Below the pieces are notes generated by a model. It worked only from the letters and a program-made list of their open reading frames with translations. It did not search any database and was not told where the DNA came from. Of a stretch of 27,502 bases of DNA, positions 1 through 8,845 are shown one piece after another (within the stretch, counting starts at the first letter, position 1; every line of letters starts with the position of its first letter). This DNA comes from an uncultured beta proteobacterium (GTDB lineage Bacteria; Pseudomonadota; Gammaproteobacteria; Burkholderiales; SG8-39), in the NCBI GenBank assembly GCA_902826155.1, contig CADEDU010000007.1, forward strand, positions 44,368 through 71,869. Reading direction: 5' to 3'. A program made the position numbers and the translations under genes.

Positions 1-6
1 CGGTAC

Positions 7-1398
7 TCACTTCTTCGGTCGCAGATCGATCAGCCGGATCGGCTTCTGGCGCGAGTCGATGCCGGTCTCCGCCGCGAGTGCATGGCGCACGACGAGTGAA
101 ACGTCGACCTCGACGCCCAGCCGTCGCCGCAGCAGCTCTCGATAGACCGGTTCGAGCGCGGCGGCCTGCGCCGCATCGATCACCTCGATCGCCACCATCA
201 TCGTCTCGCGGCCGTTCGCGTCGCGCTGCAGCCGGCACACATAGTCGCCCGCGTAGTCGCTGCGCTCGGTGAGGATCGCGCCGATCGCCTGCGGAAACAC
301 GTTGATGCCGCGCAGCTTGACCATGTTGTCGCTGCGCCCGAGAAAACCGCGGATGCGGCGCAGGCGCAGATCAAGGGGTGAAGCGTCAGTGCGATAGGCG
401 GTCACGTCGTGGGTGTTGAAGCGGATCATCGGATAGATGTCGTCCTTGAACAGCACCGTGACGACCATATCGCCCAGTTCGCCATCGGGCACCGGCTTGC
501 CCGATTCGATGTCGAGCAGCTCCAGGTACTGCGCGTCTTCCATGACGTACAGCCCGGCGCGATCGGGGCCTTCGCCGGCGATGATGCCGGTGTCGCCCAC
601 GCCGTACCAGTCGAACACCGGCGCGCCGCCCCAGGCTGCGCTCGCCGCATCGCGGTCTTCGCCGAAGTGGCCGCTGATCATGCGGATCTTCAGATCGCGC
701 CCCGGCTCCAGGCCGTTGTCGCGCGCCACCTGCGCCAGGTGCTTGATGTAGTCGCCGAAGCCCACGATCACCGTCACGCCGAAATCGCGCATCAGCTCCA
801 CCTGCGTCTGCGAACGGGTCTCGATGCCGGTGCCCGCCGGAAGCAGGATCGCGCGGGTCCAGTGCGCGAGGGTCTCGCGGATGTAGTGACCGCCGTTCAC
901 CATGCCGTGGCCGTACACCGAATGCACGATGTCGTCGTCGCGCAGCCCTTGAAACAGATACGCGCGCGCAAGCAGCAGATTCTGTACTTCGCGCCCACGC
1001 GGGCCGAACAGCAGCACCTGCGGTTTGCCGGTGGTGCCGCTGGTGGTGTGCAGGATCACGGCGGGACGCTCGGCCGGGCTGTAGGCGTCCATGCCGTGGA
1101 AATCGCCGAACGGAGGACGCCGCGCCAGCGACTCCATGATGTCGGACTTGTCGAATGTCGGCAGCCTGGAAAGATCGTCGAGCCCGCGGATGTCGCCGGC
1201 TTCGATGCCGCGCGCGCCCCACAATCTCTGGTAGAAGGGCGTGCGCCACGCCAATGCAAGCACCTTGGCGAAGCGCGCCTCCTGCTGGGCGCGCAACGCG
1301 TCGGCACTGATCGTTCGGAATTGCTCGACGAACGCCGGCCCGATCGGGAACTCCGCAGCCAATGCGTGGGCGTTCGTGGCAGTCAGATAGTTGTTCAT
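7..1398 (-). CDS. phenylacetate-CoA ligase-like (PaaK family) acyl-CoA synthetase
   Basis: A 463-residue member of the adenylate-forming family related to PaaK, which activates an aryl or other carboxylic acid with ATP and CoA in the cytoplasm. The phosphate-binding loop TTSGTTGKPQ is at residues 118-127. The C-terminal half carries the hinge-like segment GRSDNMVKLRGINVFP, typical of phenylacetate-CoA ligases. Length fits the family (about 430-460). The stop codon is complete at 7-9, so the gene is whole. It is divergent from the TRAP transporter genes across 155 bases; uptake and CoA activation of the same acid would make sense but is inference. No strong Shine-Dalgarno is visible before the ATG at 1398. 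Substrate cannot be read from the sequence; phenylacetate itself is not assured because no paaABCDE genes are nearby. Confidence 0.88.
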   Translation of the reverse strand: MNNYLTATNAHALAAEFPIGPAFVEQFRTISADALRAQQEARFAKVLALAWRTPFYQRLWGARGIEAGDIRGLDDLSRLPTFDKSDIMESLARRPPFGDFHGMDAYSPAERPAVILHTTSGTTGKPQVLLFGPRGREVQNLLLARAYLFQGLRDDDIVHSVYGHGMVNGGHYIRETLAHWTRAILLPAGTGIETRSQTQVELMRDFGVTVIVGFGDYIKHLAQVARDNGLEPGRDLKIRMISGHFGEDRDAASAAWGGAPVFDWYGVGDTGIIAGEGPDRAGLYVMEDAQYLELLDIESGKPVPDGELGDMVVTVLFKDDIYPMIRFNTHDVTAYRTDASPLDLRLRRIRGFLGRSDNMVKLRGINVFPQAIGAILTERSDYAGDYVCRLQRDANGRETMMVAIEVIDAAQAAALEPVYRELLRRRLGVEVDVSLVVRHALAAETGIDSRQKPIRLIDLRPKK

Positions 1399-1492
1399 GG
1401 CTCGCTGGCCGCGCGTCGCGCACGGAGAGGTTCGATCGATGTTAGCACCGCGTCATCGCCGCCTCGCTCCGACAGGCATTGCGCGGTTTCGA

Positions 1493-1522
1493 TTGACCAT
1501 GGCCGGCGGGATTTGCTAGCTT
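1493..1522 (+). promoter_or_regulatory. candidate sigma70-type promoter of the TRAP operon
   Basis: TTGACC at 1493-1498 is followed after 18 bases by TAGCTT at 1517-1522. This would start transcription close to 1530, just ahead of the strong ribosome binding site at about 1541-1547. The -10 match is poor, so this is only a suggestion. Confidence 0.3.
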
Positions 1523-1553
1523 GCCGCGCAACCACACATCCAAGGAGGATGAC

Positions 1554-2552
1554 ATGCGTACCACTCTCGTTCGAGTCGCCACCGCCGTCAGCGCCGGCCT
1601 CGTCGCATTGGCGTCGCACGTTGCATTGGCGCAGACCAAGCTCGACATTTCGCTGCCTTGGGGTCCGACCGAGTTCCACACCACCAACGCGCAGCAGTAC
1701 GCGGCACGCATCGGTGAGCTCACCAAGGGGCAGGTGGCCATCGCCGTGCATCCGGGCGGCGCATTGGGGGTAAAAGCGAATGAATCGGTGCGCGCGCTGG
1801 AGGACGGCACGGTAGCCATGGCCGAGTTCGCCGGCTTCCAGAACGTGGGCGATCTGCCGATCCTGGGCATGGAGAGCCTGCCGTTCCTGGTCGACGATTA
1901 CGACCAGTTGCGCGTGATGCATCAGGTTGCGCGGCCGACCTGGGAGGCGGCACTCGCCAAGCGCAATCAGCGGCTGCTCTATTCGGTGCCGTGGCCGAGC
2001 CAGAATTTCTTCATCAAGAAGCAGGTCAAGACGATCGACGATCTCAAGGGCGTGCGCATGCGCACCTACGATCGCAACACCGCCGAGATGGTGTCCAAGC
2101 TCGGCATGGTGCCGCAGCAGCTCAACAACCCGGACATCGTGCCGGCCCTGGCCTCGGGCCGCATCGACGGCGTCATGACCTCGGGCACGACCGCGGTGGC
2201 GCAGAAGTACTGGGAATTCCTCAAGCACACCTACAACACCAACCATCTCTGGGCATCGAACCTGATGGTGATCGGCAACAGCGCCTGGAACAAGCTCACG
2301 CCCGATCAGCGCGCCATCATGGAGAAGACGGCCAAGGACATGGAGCCCGGCTTCTGGGATGTCTCCAAAGCCGAGCACTCGCAGCGCATGGATCAGCTCA
2401 AGAAAAACGGCATGACGATCGAGCCGGCCACCAAGGAGCTGCTCGATCGCATGCGTACCGTCACCCGGCCGATGTGGGACGAGTTCGGCAAGGCCGCCGG
2501 CCCCGACGCGGCCAAGCTGCTGGCCGAATTCCGCGCCAAGACGGGCAAGTAG
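1554..2552 (+). CDS. dctP: TRAP transporter substrate-binding protein (DctP family)
   Basis: A 332-residue periplasmic solute receptor of a tripartite ATP-independent periplasmic transporter, which captures an organic anion and delivers it to the QM membrane pair. The start at 1554 is chosen because AAGGAGG lies 7 bases upstream and the protein then opens with a clear Sec signal peptide (positive MRTTLVR, hydrophobic core, ALA cleavage site near residue 26). A longer in-frame start at 1521 would put the signal peptide inside the protein. The segment GVRMRTYDRNTAEMVSKLG contains the arginine that in this family usually salt-bridges the substrate carboxylate. Next come dctQ (51 bases later) and dctM. 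Substrate is unknown; the adjacent CoA ligase hints at a carboxylic acid. Confidence 0.93.
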   Translation: MRTTLVRVATAVSAGLVALASHVALAQTKLDISLPWGPTEFHTTNAQQYAARIGELTKGQVAIAVHPGGALGVKANESVRALEDGTVAMAEFAGFQNVGDLPILGMESLPFLVDDYDQLRVMHQVARPTWEAALAKRNQRLLYSVPWPSQNFFIKKQVKTIDDLKGVRMRTYDRNTAEMVSKLGMVPQQLNNPDIVPALASGRIDGVMTSGTTAVAQKYWEFLKHTYNTNHLWASNLMVIGNSAWNKLTPDQRAIMEKTAKDMEPGFWDVSKAEHSQRMDQLKKNGMTIEPATKELLDRMRTVTRPMWDEFGKAAGPDAAKLLAEFRAKTGK

Positions 2553-2603
2553 TCACCGCACCGCATCGCCCCGGCGCGCGGTGATTCGCGGCGGACGACG
2601 CTC

Positions 2604-3146
2604 ATGGTCGAGGCGCTGCGCCGCTTTGCCGCTCTCGTCGACCGTCTCAACGTAATCGGCGCCTGGTTTGCCGCCGCCGCCTGCGCGGTGCTGGCGACAA
2701 TGCTGGTGATCGAGGCGATCACCACCGCCGCCATTGCGTGGTCGCAGCCTTGGGCGGTGGAGTACGCCTCGTACTTCTGCGCGATCACGTTGTTCGGCGG
2801 CGCCGGGTATGCCTTGCGGCATTCGTCGCACATCCGCGTCGCCGTCGCGCTGCACTACCTGCCGCGGCGCCTCACGCGCGCGCTCGATGCTGCGTGCACG
2901 CTGGCCGCACTGGCGATCACCACACTACTGGCGTACGGACTGATCGACCTGGCAGTCAAGAGCGTCGAGCGCGGCAGCAAGTCCTACTTCGTCATGCAAA
3001 CGCCGCTCGGCTGGCCGCAGGGAGCGCTGGCAGCGAGCGTGGTGCTGCTCGCCCTGGCACTGGTTGCGCGGCTGGTGCGGCTGCTCATCGGTGACCCACC
3101 CGATCTGGTCGAAGAGCGCGCCACCGGCGAAGGAGCAGCGGAATGA
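2604..3146 (+). CDS. dctQ: TRAP transporter small permease (DctQ family)
   Basis: A 180-residue inner-membrane protein with four predicted hydrophobic segments at about residues 15-37, 49-66, 90-112 and 135-158, the standard topology of the DctQ subunit. The WAVEYASYF stretch after the first helix matches the conserved W-x-E region of the family. It forms the membrane complex with the large DctM subunit encoded next; the two reading frames overlap by four bases (ATGA at 3143-3146), which suggests translational coupling. The ATG at 2604 has only a weak ribosome binding site, so translation may depend partly on coupling to dctP. Confidence 0.9.
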   Translation: MVEALRRFAALVDRLNVIGAWFAAAACAVLATMLVIEAITTAAIAWSQPWAVEYASYFCAITLFGGAGYALRHSSHIRVAVALHYLPRRLTRALDAACTLAALAITTLLAYGLIDLAVKSVERGSKSYFVMQTPLGWPQGALAASVVLLALALVARLVRLLIGDPPDLVEERATGEGAAE

Positions 3147-4438
3147 TGCTGCCGTCGCTCTTCGTGCTGTTCGTCATGCTGCTACTGCTGATGTCGAGCC
3201 TGTGGATCGGCTTCGCGCTGATGGGCACCGGCGTCATCGCACTCGAATATTTTCGCGACACGCCGATCCACCGCATGCTCGGGCAGGACGTCTGGTCGCG
3301 CATCACCGGCGACGAACTGGTCACGTTGCCGCTGTTCATCCTGATGGGCGACATCCTGTTCCACACGAAGCTGTCGGAGTCGCTGTTTCGCGGGCTCGCG
3401 CCGTGGGTCAACCGCCTGCCTGGCGGGCTGCTGCACGTGAACGTGCTCGGCTGCACGCTGTTCGCGGCGGTATCGGGATCATCGGCCGCCACCACCGCCA
3501 CGGTGGGCCGGATGACGCTGGCCGAACTGCTCAAGCGCGGCTACGACCGCAATCTGGCGATGGGCTCGCTGGCTGGTGCAGGCACCATCGGTCTGCTCAT
3601 CCCGCCGAGCATTCCGATGGTCGTCTACGGCGTGCTGGCCGAGGCGTCGATCCTGGAGCTGTTCATCGCCGGGATCATTCCCGGCCTCATCGTCGCCGCG
3701 TCGTACATGGGCTGGATCATGTACCGCGCGCTGACCGACCCGAAGGTGCAACCGGCCGAGCGCGACCGGGTGACCTGGCCGCAGCGCGTCGCGGCGCTCA
3801 AGGATCTGCTGCCGGTGGTGTTCCTTATCGCGGTGGTCATCGGCTCGATGTACAGCGGGCTGGCGAGCGTCACCGAAGCCGCGGCGGTCGGCGTTGCCGG
3901 CGCGTTGATCGTCGCCGCCGCGCAACGTTCGCTCACCTGGGCGAACATCAAGCGCGCGCTGCTCTCCACCGTGCGCACCTGCTCGATGATCGGGCTGATC
4001 CTGTGCGGCGCGTTGTTCCTGGCCAAGGTGATGACGCTGCTCGGCATTCCCGCCGCGGTGTCGAAGTGGGTGCAATCGCTCGGGCTGTCGGCCGCGATGT
4101 TGATCCTGATGCTGTTCATCGTTTATCTGATCCTGGGGACCGCGCTCGACGGTCTCTCGGCAATGGTGATGACGCTGCCGCTCGCGCTGCCGCTGGTGCT
4201 TGCGGCCGGCTTCGACAAGATCTGGTTCGGCATCTTCCTGATCGTCACCATCGAGCTGTCGAACGTCTCGCCGCCGGTGGGCTTCAATCTGTTCGTGATC
4301 CAGCAGATGACCGGCGATACGCAGACGCGCGTGGCGATCGCCTCCATTCCGTTCTGCGTACTGCTGTGTCTGTTCATCGTGCTCATGACGATCTGGCCCG
4401 AACTGATCGCGTGGTTGCCGAAAACGATACGGTCGTGA
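3143..4438 (+). CDS. dctM: TRAP transporter large permease (DctM family)
   Basis: A 431-residue polytopic inner-membrane protein, the ion-coupled transport subunit of the TRAP system. It is hydrophobic throughout with roughly a dozen membrane segments. Family hallmarks are visible: SGSSAATTATVG at residues 111-122 and GTIGLLIPPSIP at 147-158, the re-entrant loops that form the substrate and sodium sites. Length is normal for DctM (about 425-440). It overlaps dctQ by four bases and is the last gene of the transporter operon. I see no obvious terminator hairpin after its stop. Confidence 0.95.
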   Translation: MMLPSLFVLFVMLLLLMSSLWIGFALMGTGVIALEYFRDTPIHRMLGQDVWSRITGDELVTLPLFILMGDILFHTKLSESLFRGLAPWVNRLPGGLLHVNVLGCTLFAAVSGSSAATTATVGRMTLAELLKRGYDRNLAMGSLAGAGTIGLLIPPSIPMVVYGVLAEASILELFIAGIIPGLIVAASYMGWIMYRALTDPKVQPAERDRVTWPQRVAALKDLLPVVFLIAVVIGSMYSGLASVTEAAAVGVAGALIVAAAQRSLTWANIKRALLSTVRTCSMIGLILCGALFLAKVMTLLGIPAAVSKWVQSLGLSAAMLILMLFIVYLILGTALDGLSAMVMTLPLALPLVLAAGFDKIWFGIFLIVTIELSNVSPPVGFNLFVIQQMTGDTQTRVAIASIPFCVLLCLFIVLMTIWPELIAWLPKTIRS

Positions 4439-4677
4439 GTTCCCTCGTTCCGGCGGCGGCCGATCGGGAGCGGTGCGCGTCAGGGGCGATCCACGCCTGA
4501 GCGGACCGACCGGTTGCCAGGAACGGTCAGGAACAGGTCAGCAACGGAATCTTCAGCTTGGCCTCAGGCCGACGGCGCAACGGCTACGTTCGTCGACCTT
4601 TTGCACCGATGTGACGACGCGACTCGCACAATTCCGCGCAGGCGCAAGGACACTGACACGGCCATCGGAGGTGGGGC
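4439..4677. other. intergenic region before the peroxidase operon, with short direct repeats
   Basis: Nothing coding is convincing here. Three imperfect direct repeats sit end to end: AGGAACGGTC (4519-4528), AGGAACAGGTC (4529-4539) and AGCAACGGAATC (4540-4551), about one helical turn apart. GGAGGT at 4666-4671 is the ribosome binding site of the peroxidase gene. No clear terminator for the TRAP operon or consensus promoter is visible. Confidence 0.4.
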
Positions 4678-5730
4678 ATGTCTCGGTCGCATTTTCAGTC
4701 GCAGCATCGCTCGCCACACCACGGCCGCGTATCCGCGCTTGCTGCTGGCCCGCTCGCACGGCTCCGACACTGGGCAGCCGCCGCGCTCGGCGTGCTTGCG
4801 CTAGGCGTCACCTGCGCCGCATCGGGCCAGACGCCCCTGAACAAGGAACCGATCAAACCGCTGCCGACGCTCGAGTCGCTCAATCTCAATCCGGGCAAGA
4901 TCAGGTTGGGCGAAAAGTTGTTCAAGGACCCCCGGCTTTCCAAGGACAACACCATCTCGTGCTCTTCGTGCCATCTGCTCGATAAAGGCGGTGCCAATCC
5001 GAAGAAGTTCTCGATCGGGATCCGCGAGCAGACCGTGCCGGTCAACGAGCCGACGGTGTTCAATTCCGGCTTCAATTTCCGCCAGTACTGGAACGGTCGC
5101 GCCGCAACACTCGAGCAGCAGGTCGACATGGTGGTGCAGGGCGAACGCACGATGAACGGCTCCTGGCCCGACATCGTCGCCAAGCTCTCGGCGGACCCGC
5201 CTCTGGTCGAGGAATTCGCGGCGATATTCAAGGACGGCATCCAGCCCCACAACATCCGCAGCGCCATCGCCGAGTTCGAGCGCTCGCTCATCACCCCGTC
5301 ACGGTTCGATCGCTATCTGCGCGGCGAACGCGACGCGATCACGCCCGAGGAGCAACGCGGCTACCAGCTGTTCAAGAGCTACGGCTGCATCGCATGCCAT
5401 CAGGGCGTCAATGTCGGCGGCAACATGTACCAGAAGTTCGGCGTCATCGGCGACTACTTCACGGCCCGCGGCAATCCGGCTCCGGCCGACCTGGGCCGCT
5501 TCAACGCCACCAAGAAGGAGAGTGATCGCTACGTGTTCAAGGTCCCGTCGCTGCGCAACGTAGCGCTCACCGCGCCGTACTTCCATGATGGGTCGGCGCA
5601 GACGCTGGAGCAGGCGGTCGAGATCATGTTCCGTTACCAGCTCGGCAGGCCGGCCCCCGCGCAGGACCGTGCATCGATCGTGCGGTTTCTGCATGCACTC
5701 ACCGGCGAACGCATGGAGGGCCGGCAATGA
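4678..5730 (+). CDS. di-haem cytochrome c peroxidase family protein
   Basis: A 350-residue periplasmic peroxidase that would reduce hydrogen peroxide with electrons from cytochrome c or quinol. Two c-type haem sites are present, CSSCH at 95-99 and CIACH at 237-241, plus the family signature VPSLRNVALTAPYFHDGS at 289-306. The N-terminus has a positively charged region followed by a hydrophobic core at about residues 31-50, so export is Sec-type, giving a mature protein of usual size. The ATG at 4678 is supported by GGAGGT six bases upstream. The stop overlaps the start of the histidine kinase gene by four bases (ATGA), so the enzyme is co-translated with a two-component system. That suggests the kinase responds to a condition related to the peroxidase. 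MauG-like roles cannot be excluded. Confidence 0.92.
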   Translation: MSRSHFQSQHRSPHHGRVSALAAGPLARLRHWAAAALGVLALGVTCAASGQTPLNKEPIKPLPTLESLNLNPGKIRLGEKLFKDPRLSKDNTISCSSCHLLDKGGANPKKFSIGIREQTVPVNEPTVFNSGFNFRQYWNGRAATLEQQVDMVVQGERTMNGSWPDIVAKLSADPPLVEEFAAIFKDGIQPHNIRSAIAEFERSLITPSRFDRYLRGERDAITPEEQRGYQLFKSYGCIACHQGVNVGGNMYQKFGVIGDYFTARGNPAPADLGRFNATKKESDRYVFKVPSLRNVALTAPYFHDGSAQTLEQAVEIMFRYQLGRPAPAQDRASIVRFLHALTGERMEGRQ

Positions 5731-7553
5731 TCCGCCTCGGACGGGCGCTCGCGATCGCCGCGTTCGCCATGCTGCTGGCCGGGGTACTGGGCTGGCTGAT
5801 CGCCAAGACCAGCGCACTCGACACCGGCAGCCGCGCGCGCATCATCGAACAGTTGCGCGGGTTGAGCCAGCTCGATGCGAACTGGAGCCTGGCGCTGCTG
5901 CGCACCAAGGTGGATGTCGACAACAACTACGACGCCCTGAACGATGCCGCCGGCGCGACCGAGCGCGCCGTCGAGCCGCTGGCGGCGGATCTGCTCGATC
6001 TGAACGACAAGCTGCTCAAGCCGACCGTCGACGCGCTCGGTGCGGGCATCCGCGAGAAGCGTGAGCTCACCGAGTCGTTCAAGACCCAGAACTCGGTGCT
6101 CAAGAACTCGCTGCGGTTCTACTCCACGGCGATCACGCAGCTGCGTGATCGGATCGAAGCCGCCCGCGGCGCACGCGCGGTGCCGCCGGCGCGCAGCAAC
6201 GCGCTCGACGTGATCGCGACTGAGCTCCTGGCCACCACAATGGAGTTCAACCTGACCTCCGAGTCGGACGCCAGGTCCCGCATCGAGCAGCTCATCGGGC
6301 GCCTGCAAAGCGAGCGCGCCGGTGCATCAGCCGCTCTCGTCGAAACGATCGACGTGGTCGCCAGCCACACCGGTATCGTGGTGCGCCAGAAGGAACTCGA
6401 AGACGCCCTGTTCGATCGCGTCGCGGCGATTTCGACGACCCGCTCGATCGAGCAGTTGGGTACGCTGGTCGATGGCGAGTTCGCGCGGGCGCTCGCCGAG
6501 CGCGACCGTTGGCGCATCGCGCTGATCGGCTATGCCGCGCTCATGCTGGGCCTGCTGGCGTTCCTGGGTGTGCGGTTGTTGTTGAACTATCGCGCCCTGA
6601 ACAACGCCAACGCGGCGTTGACGGAATCGAACGAGCGGCTGGAACAGCGCGTTGCCGAACGCACCGAGGATCTGGAGCAAGCGCTCGCCGAACTCAAGGA
6701 ATCGCAGACCCAGTTGGTGCACACCGAGAAGATGGCGACGCTCGGACAACTGGTCGCGGGCATCGCGCACGAGATCAACACGCCGCTGGCCTACCTCAAG
6801 AGCGGGCTGCAGGTCGCGCAAGCACGGGTGCGCGACGTCGACAGTCTGGTCATCGAATCGGCGGCGCTTGCCGACCTGATGGCCAGTGACGAGGCCGGCG
6901 AGGAGACGCTCACCGAACAGTTCGGCAAAGTGAGCGAGATCGCGCAGGCATTCATCGAGGTCGGCGCGGTGGGTGAATTGCAGACCTTGCTCGATGACGG
7001 ACTGCACGGCATCGACCACATCAACGTGCTGGTGACCAATCTGCGCAATTTCAGCCGCATCGATCGGGCGCAGATCGCCGACTTCGACGTCAATGAGGGG
7101 CTCGAGAGCGCGCTGATCATCGCTCGCAACATCGTCAAGCACCGGCGCATCATCAAGATGTTCGGCGACCTTCCGCCGATCACCTGTGCCCCGTCGCAGA
7201 TCAATCAGGTTTTCTTGAATCTGATCACCAACGCGTGTCAGGCCACGCCGGAAACCGGTTCGCTCGCGCTGGTCACGCGCATGATCGACGGTGACAGGGT
7301 TCGGATCGACATCTTCGACAACGGCACCGGGATCGCCGACGACGTCAAGGCGAAGATCTTCGAGCCGTTCTTCACGACGAAGAAAGTCGGTGAAGGAACC
7401 GGGCTCGGGCTATCGATCGTCGAGCGGATCGTGCGCGACCATGGCGGCGAGATCATGCTGCATTCGAAGCTGGGAATCGGCGCCAAGTTCGCGGTCGTCC
7501 TGCCGCTGCGGGCCAGTACCCCGACCGGCGACGAACTTGCCATGGCCGCCTGA
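5727..7553 (+). CDS. membrane sensor histidine kinase with all-helical periplasmic domain
   Basis: A 608-residue hybrid-free sensor kinase. Transmembrane helices lie near residues 7-26 and 264-284 and enclose a roughly 235-residue, almost wholly helical periplasmic domain that resembles the DAHL-type sensor region (recognition by appearance only). After TM2 comes a coiled coil (about 290-335), then the H-box VAGIAHEINTPL with phospho-acceptor H348, the N-box QVFLNLITNACQA (494-506), DNGTGI (531-536), FEPFFTTK (545-552) and GEGTGLGLSI (555-564). All catalytic boxes are intact. An extended helical insert separates the H-box helix from its partner (about 365-430). It overlaps the peroxidase gene by four bases and is followed 20 bases later by the response regulator, its likely partner. 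The periplasmic ligand or redox signal is unknown. Confidence 0.93.
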   Translation: MIRLGRALAIAAFAMLLAGVLGWLIAKTSALDTGSRARIIEQLRGLSQLDANWSLALLRTKVDVDNNYDALNDAAGATERAVEPLAADLLDLNDKLLKPTVDALGAGIREKRELTESFKTQNSVLKNSLRFYSTAITQLRDRIEAARGARAVPPARSNALDVIATELLATTMEFNLTSESDARSRIEQLIGRLQSERAGASAALVETIDVVASHTGIVVRQKELEDALFDRVAAISTTRSIEQLGTLVDGEFARALAERDRWRIALIGYAALMLGLLAFLGVRLLLNYRALNNANAALTESNERLEQRVAERTEDLEQALAELKESQTQLVHTEKMATLGQLVAGIAHEINTPLAYLKSGLQVAQARVRDVDSLVIESAALADLMASDEAGEETLTEQFGKVSEIAQAFIEVGAVGELQTLLDDGLHGIDHINVLVTNLRNFSRIDRAQIADFDVNEGLESALIIARNIVKHRRIIKMFGDLPPITCAPSQINQVFLNLITNACQATPETGSLALVTRMIDGDRVRIDIFDNGTGIADDVKAKIFEPFFTTKKVGEGTGLGLSIVERIVRDHGGEIMLHSKLGIGAKFAVVLPLRASTPTGDELAMAA

Positions 7554-7573
7554 AGACAACCGGGATCGCATCG

Positions 7574-8845
7574 ATGGCACAACGGCTCGCTAGCGTTGTC
7601 GAACTGGCCAAGATCCGTCGCGCGCGTCGCGAGAATGCTGCCAGCGAGCGCCCGGCGAAGATCCTGTTCGTCGATGACGAGGAGCGCATCCTCAAGGCGA
7701 TGCGGGCGTTGTTTCGTCTGCACTACGACGTCGTGACCACCACCAGCGCCGCCGAGGCGCTCGCCATGCTGGGGCAAGAGCGCTTCACGCTGATCGTGTG
7801 CGACCAACGCATGCCCGAGATGCAAGGCATCGACGTGCTGCGCCGCGCGCGCGAGATCGCACCGACCACCGTTCGCATTCTGCTGACCGGATTCTCCGAC
7901 CTCGCCGCGATCGTCGGCTCGGTCAACGAGGGCGAGGTCTATCGCTATGTCTCCAAGCCTTGGGAGAACGAGGAACTCGAGGAGACGCTGGCCGATGCCG
8001 TAATGGTCGGCACCGAGCTGGCTCGCGTCGTACCGCCGCCGCTGCCCGCCCCGCCCCCATTGCCCGTCGCACCCTCTGCGACGCCGGCCGATCGGAGCGA
8101 ACCGCCACATCTGCCGGCGCCACCGGGTCGCAACGTCCAGCAAAGCGAGCAAGGAGCGGTCGCAATCCACTCCAACTCGATTGCCGACGCAGCCGTTCCC
8201 GGCACCAACCGCGGCGACGTCGAAATCGGCGCGGCACCGATCCGCGTCTCGCTCGATGACGAGGCAATCGCCGGGCGTCTGCTGGCCGCGATGGGCGCCA
8301 ACGGCGACGCTCAGCCCGTAGTCCGGCCCGATCTTCCGGCGGTGCTCGTCATCGAACATCAGCAGATGCTGGCACCGCAACTGGCCGGACTGGGATTGGA
8401 AATCGGGTCGCTCGTCTCGGCACGCAACGCGACCGAAGCGCTCGATCACATGCAACATCAGGCCTTCGCCCTCGTCATCGCGTCGATCGACGGTGCCGAC
8501 CGCGACAACATCGACTTCCTGCGACAACTCAAACTGGCCCACCCACACGTCCTGGCGCTCGTGGCGACCGAGATGGGCGATTCCGACACCGTGATCGGGC
8601 TGGTCAACGCGGTGCGGATCTATCGGGTCATCCTCAAGCCGATCCGCGACGGACTGCTCTCGCAGTTCATGCGATCGGCACTCGCACAGGCGAAGCTCTA
8701 TTCGAGCGAGCCCGGTTGGGTCGAGACGCAGCGCGCAACGACAAAGACGCTCGCGCCGAGCGTCCATCCCGAGCTGCGCGCGGTGATCACCGAGCGCCTG
8801 CGCTCCATTCGCAGCCACTTTCGGCGCGTCCGATCGCCCGCATAA
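7574..8845 (+). CDS. response regulator with receiver plus degenerate second receiver, no output domain
   Basis: A 423-residue soluble protein. The N-terminal receiver (about 28-146) is complete: acidic pair D34-D35, phospho-acceptor D77 in CDQRMPEM, T105 and K128 in SKPW. A proline-rich linker (about 152-185) and a short unstructured stretch lead to a second receiver-like domain (about 255-376). There the acidic pair is EH (261-262) and the phospho-acceptor position is serine (S304), while the lysine is kept (K355 in ILKPI). So the second domain is probably a pseudo-receiver. The last 45 residues are basic. No helix-turn-helix, GGDEF, EAL or HD-GYP domain is present, although receivers with the SKPW motif are often joined to HD-GYP. 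It probably acts by protein-protein contact downstream of the adjacent kinase. Confidence 0.88.
   Translation: MAQRLASVVELAKIRRARRENAASERPAKILFVDDEERILKAMRALFRLHYDVVTTTSAAEALAMLGQERFTLIVCDQRMPEMQGIDVLRRAREIAPTTVRILLTGFSDLAAIVGSVNEGEVYRYVSKPWENEELEETLADAVMVGTELARVVPPPLPAPPPLPVAPSATPADRSEPPHLPAPPGRNVQQSEQGAVAIHSNSIADAAVPGTNRGDVEIGAAPIRVSLDDEAIAGRLLAAMGANGDAQPVVRPDLPAVLVIEHQQMLAPQLAGLGLEIGSLVSARNATEALDHMQHQAFALVIASIDGADRDNIDFLRQLKLAHPHVLALVATEMGDSDTVIGLVNAVRIYRVILKPIRDGLLSQFMRSALAQAKLYSSEPGWVETQRATTKTLAPSVHPELRAVITERLRSIRSHFRRVRSPA

Noticed and set aside
7..1398. Full phenylacetate degradation cluster
   Set aside because: Only the ligase is present; no paaABCDE epoxidase or ring-opening genes are in the window, so phenylacetate specificity is not claimed.
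4439..4677. Small gene ahead of the peroxidase
   Set aside because: The open frames here overlap the peroxidase signal peptide in another frame and lack ribosome binding sites or sensible composition.
7238..8818. A 526-codon antisense frame over the kinase/regulator junction
   Set aside because: It is antisense to the intact catalytic boxes and receiver motifs, with no ribosome binding site or domain of its own.
7574..8845. HD-GYP or GGDEF output on the response regulator
   Set aside because: No HD, GYP or GGDEF motif occurs after the first receiver; the C-terminal part is a receiver-like fold and a short basic tail.
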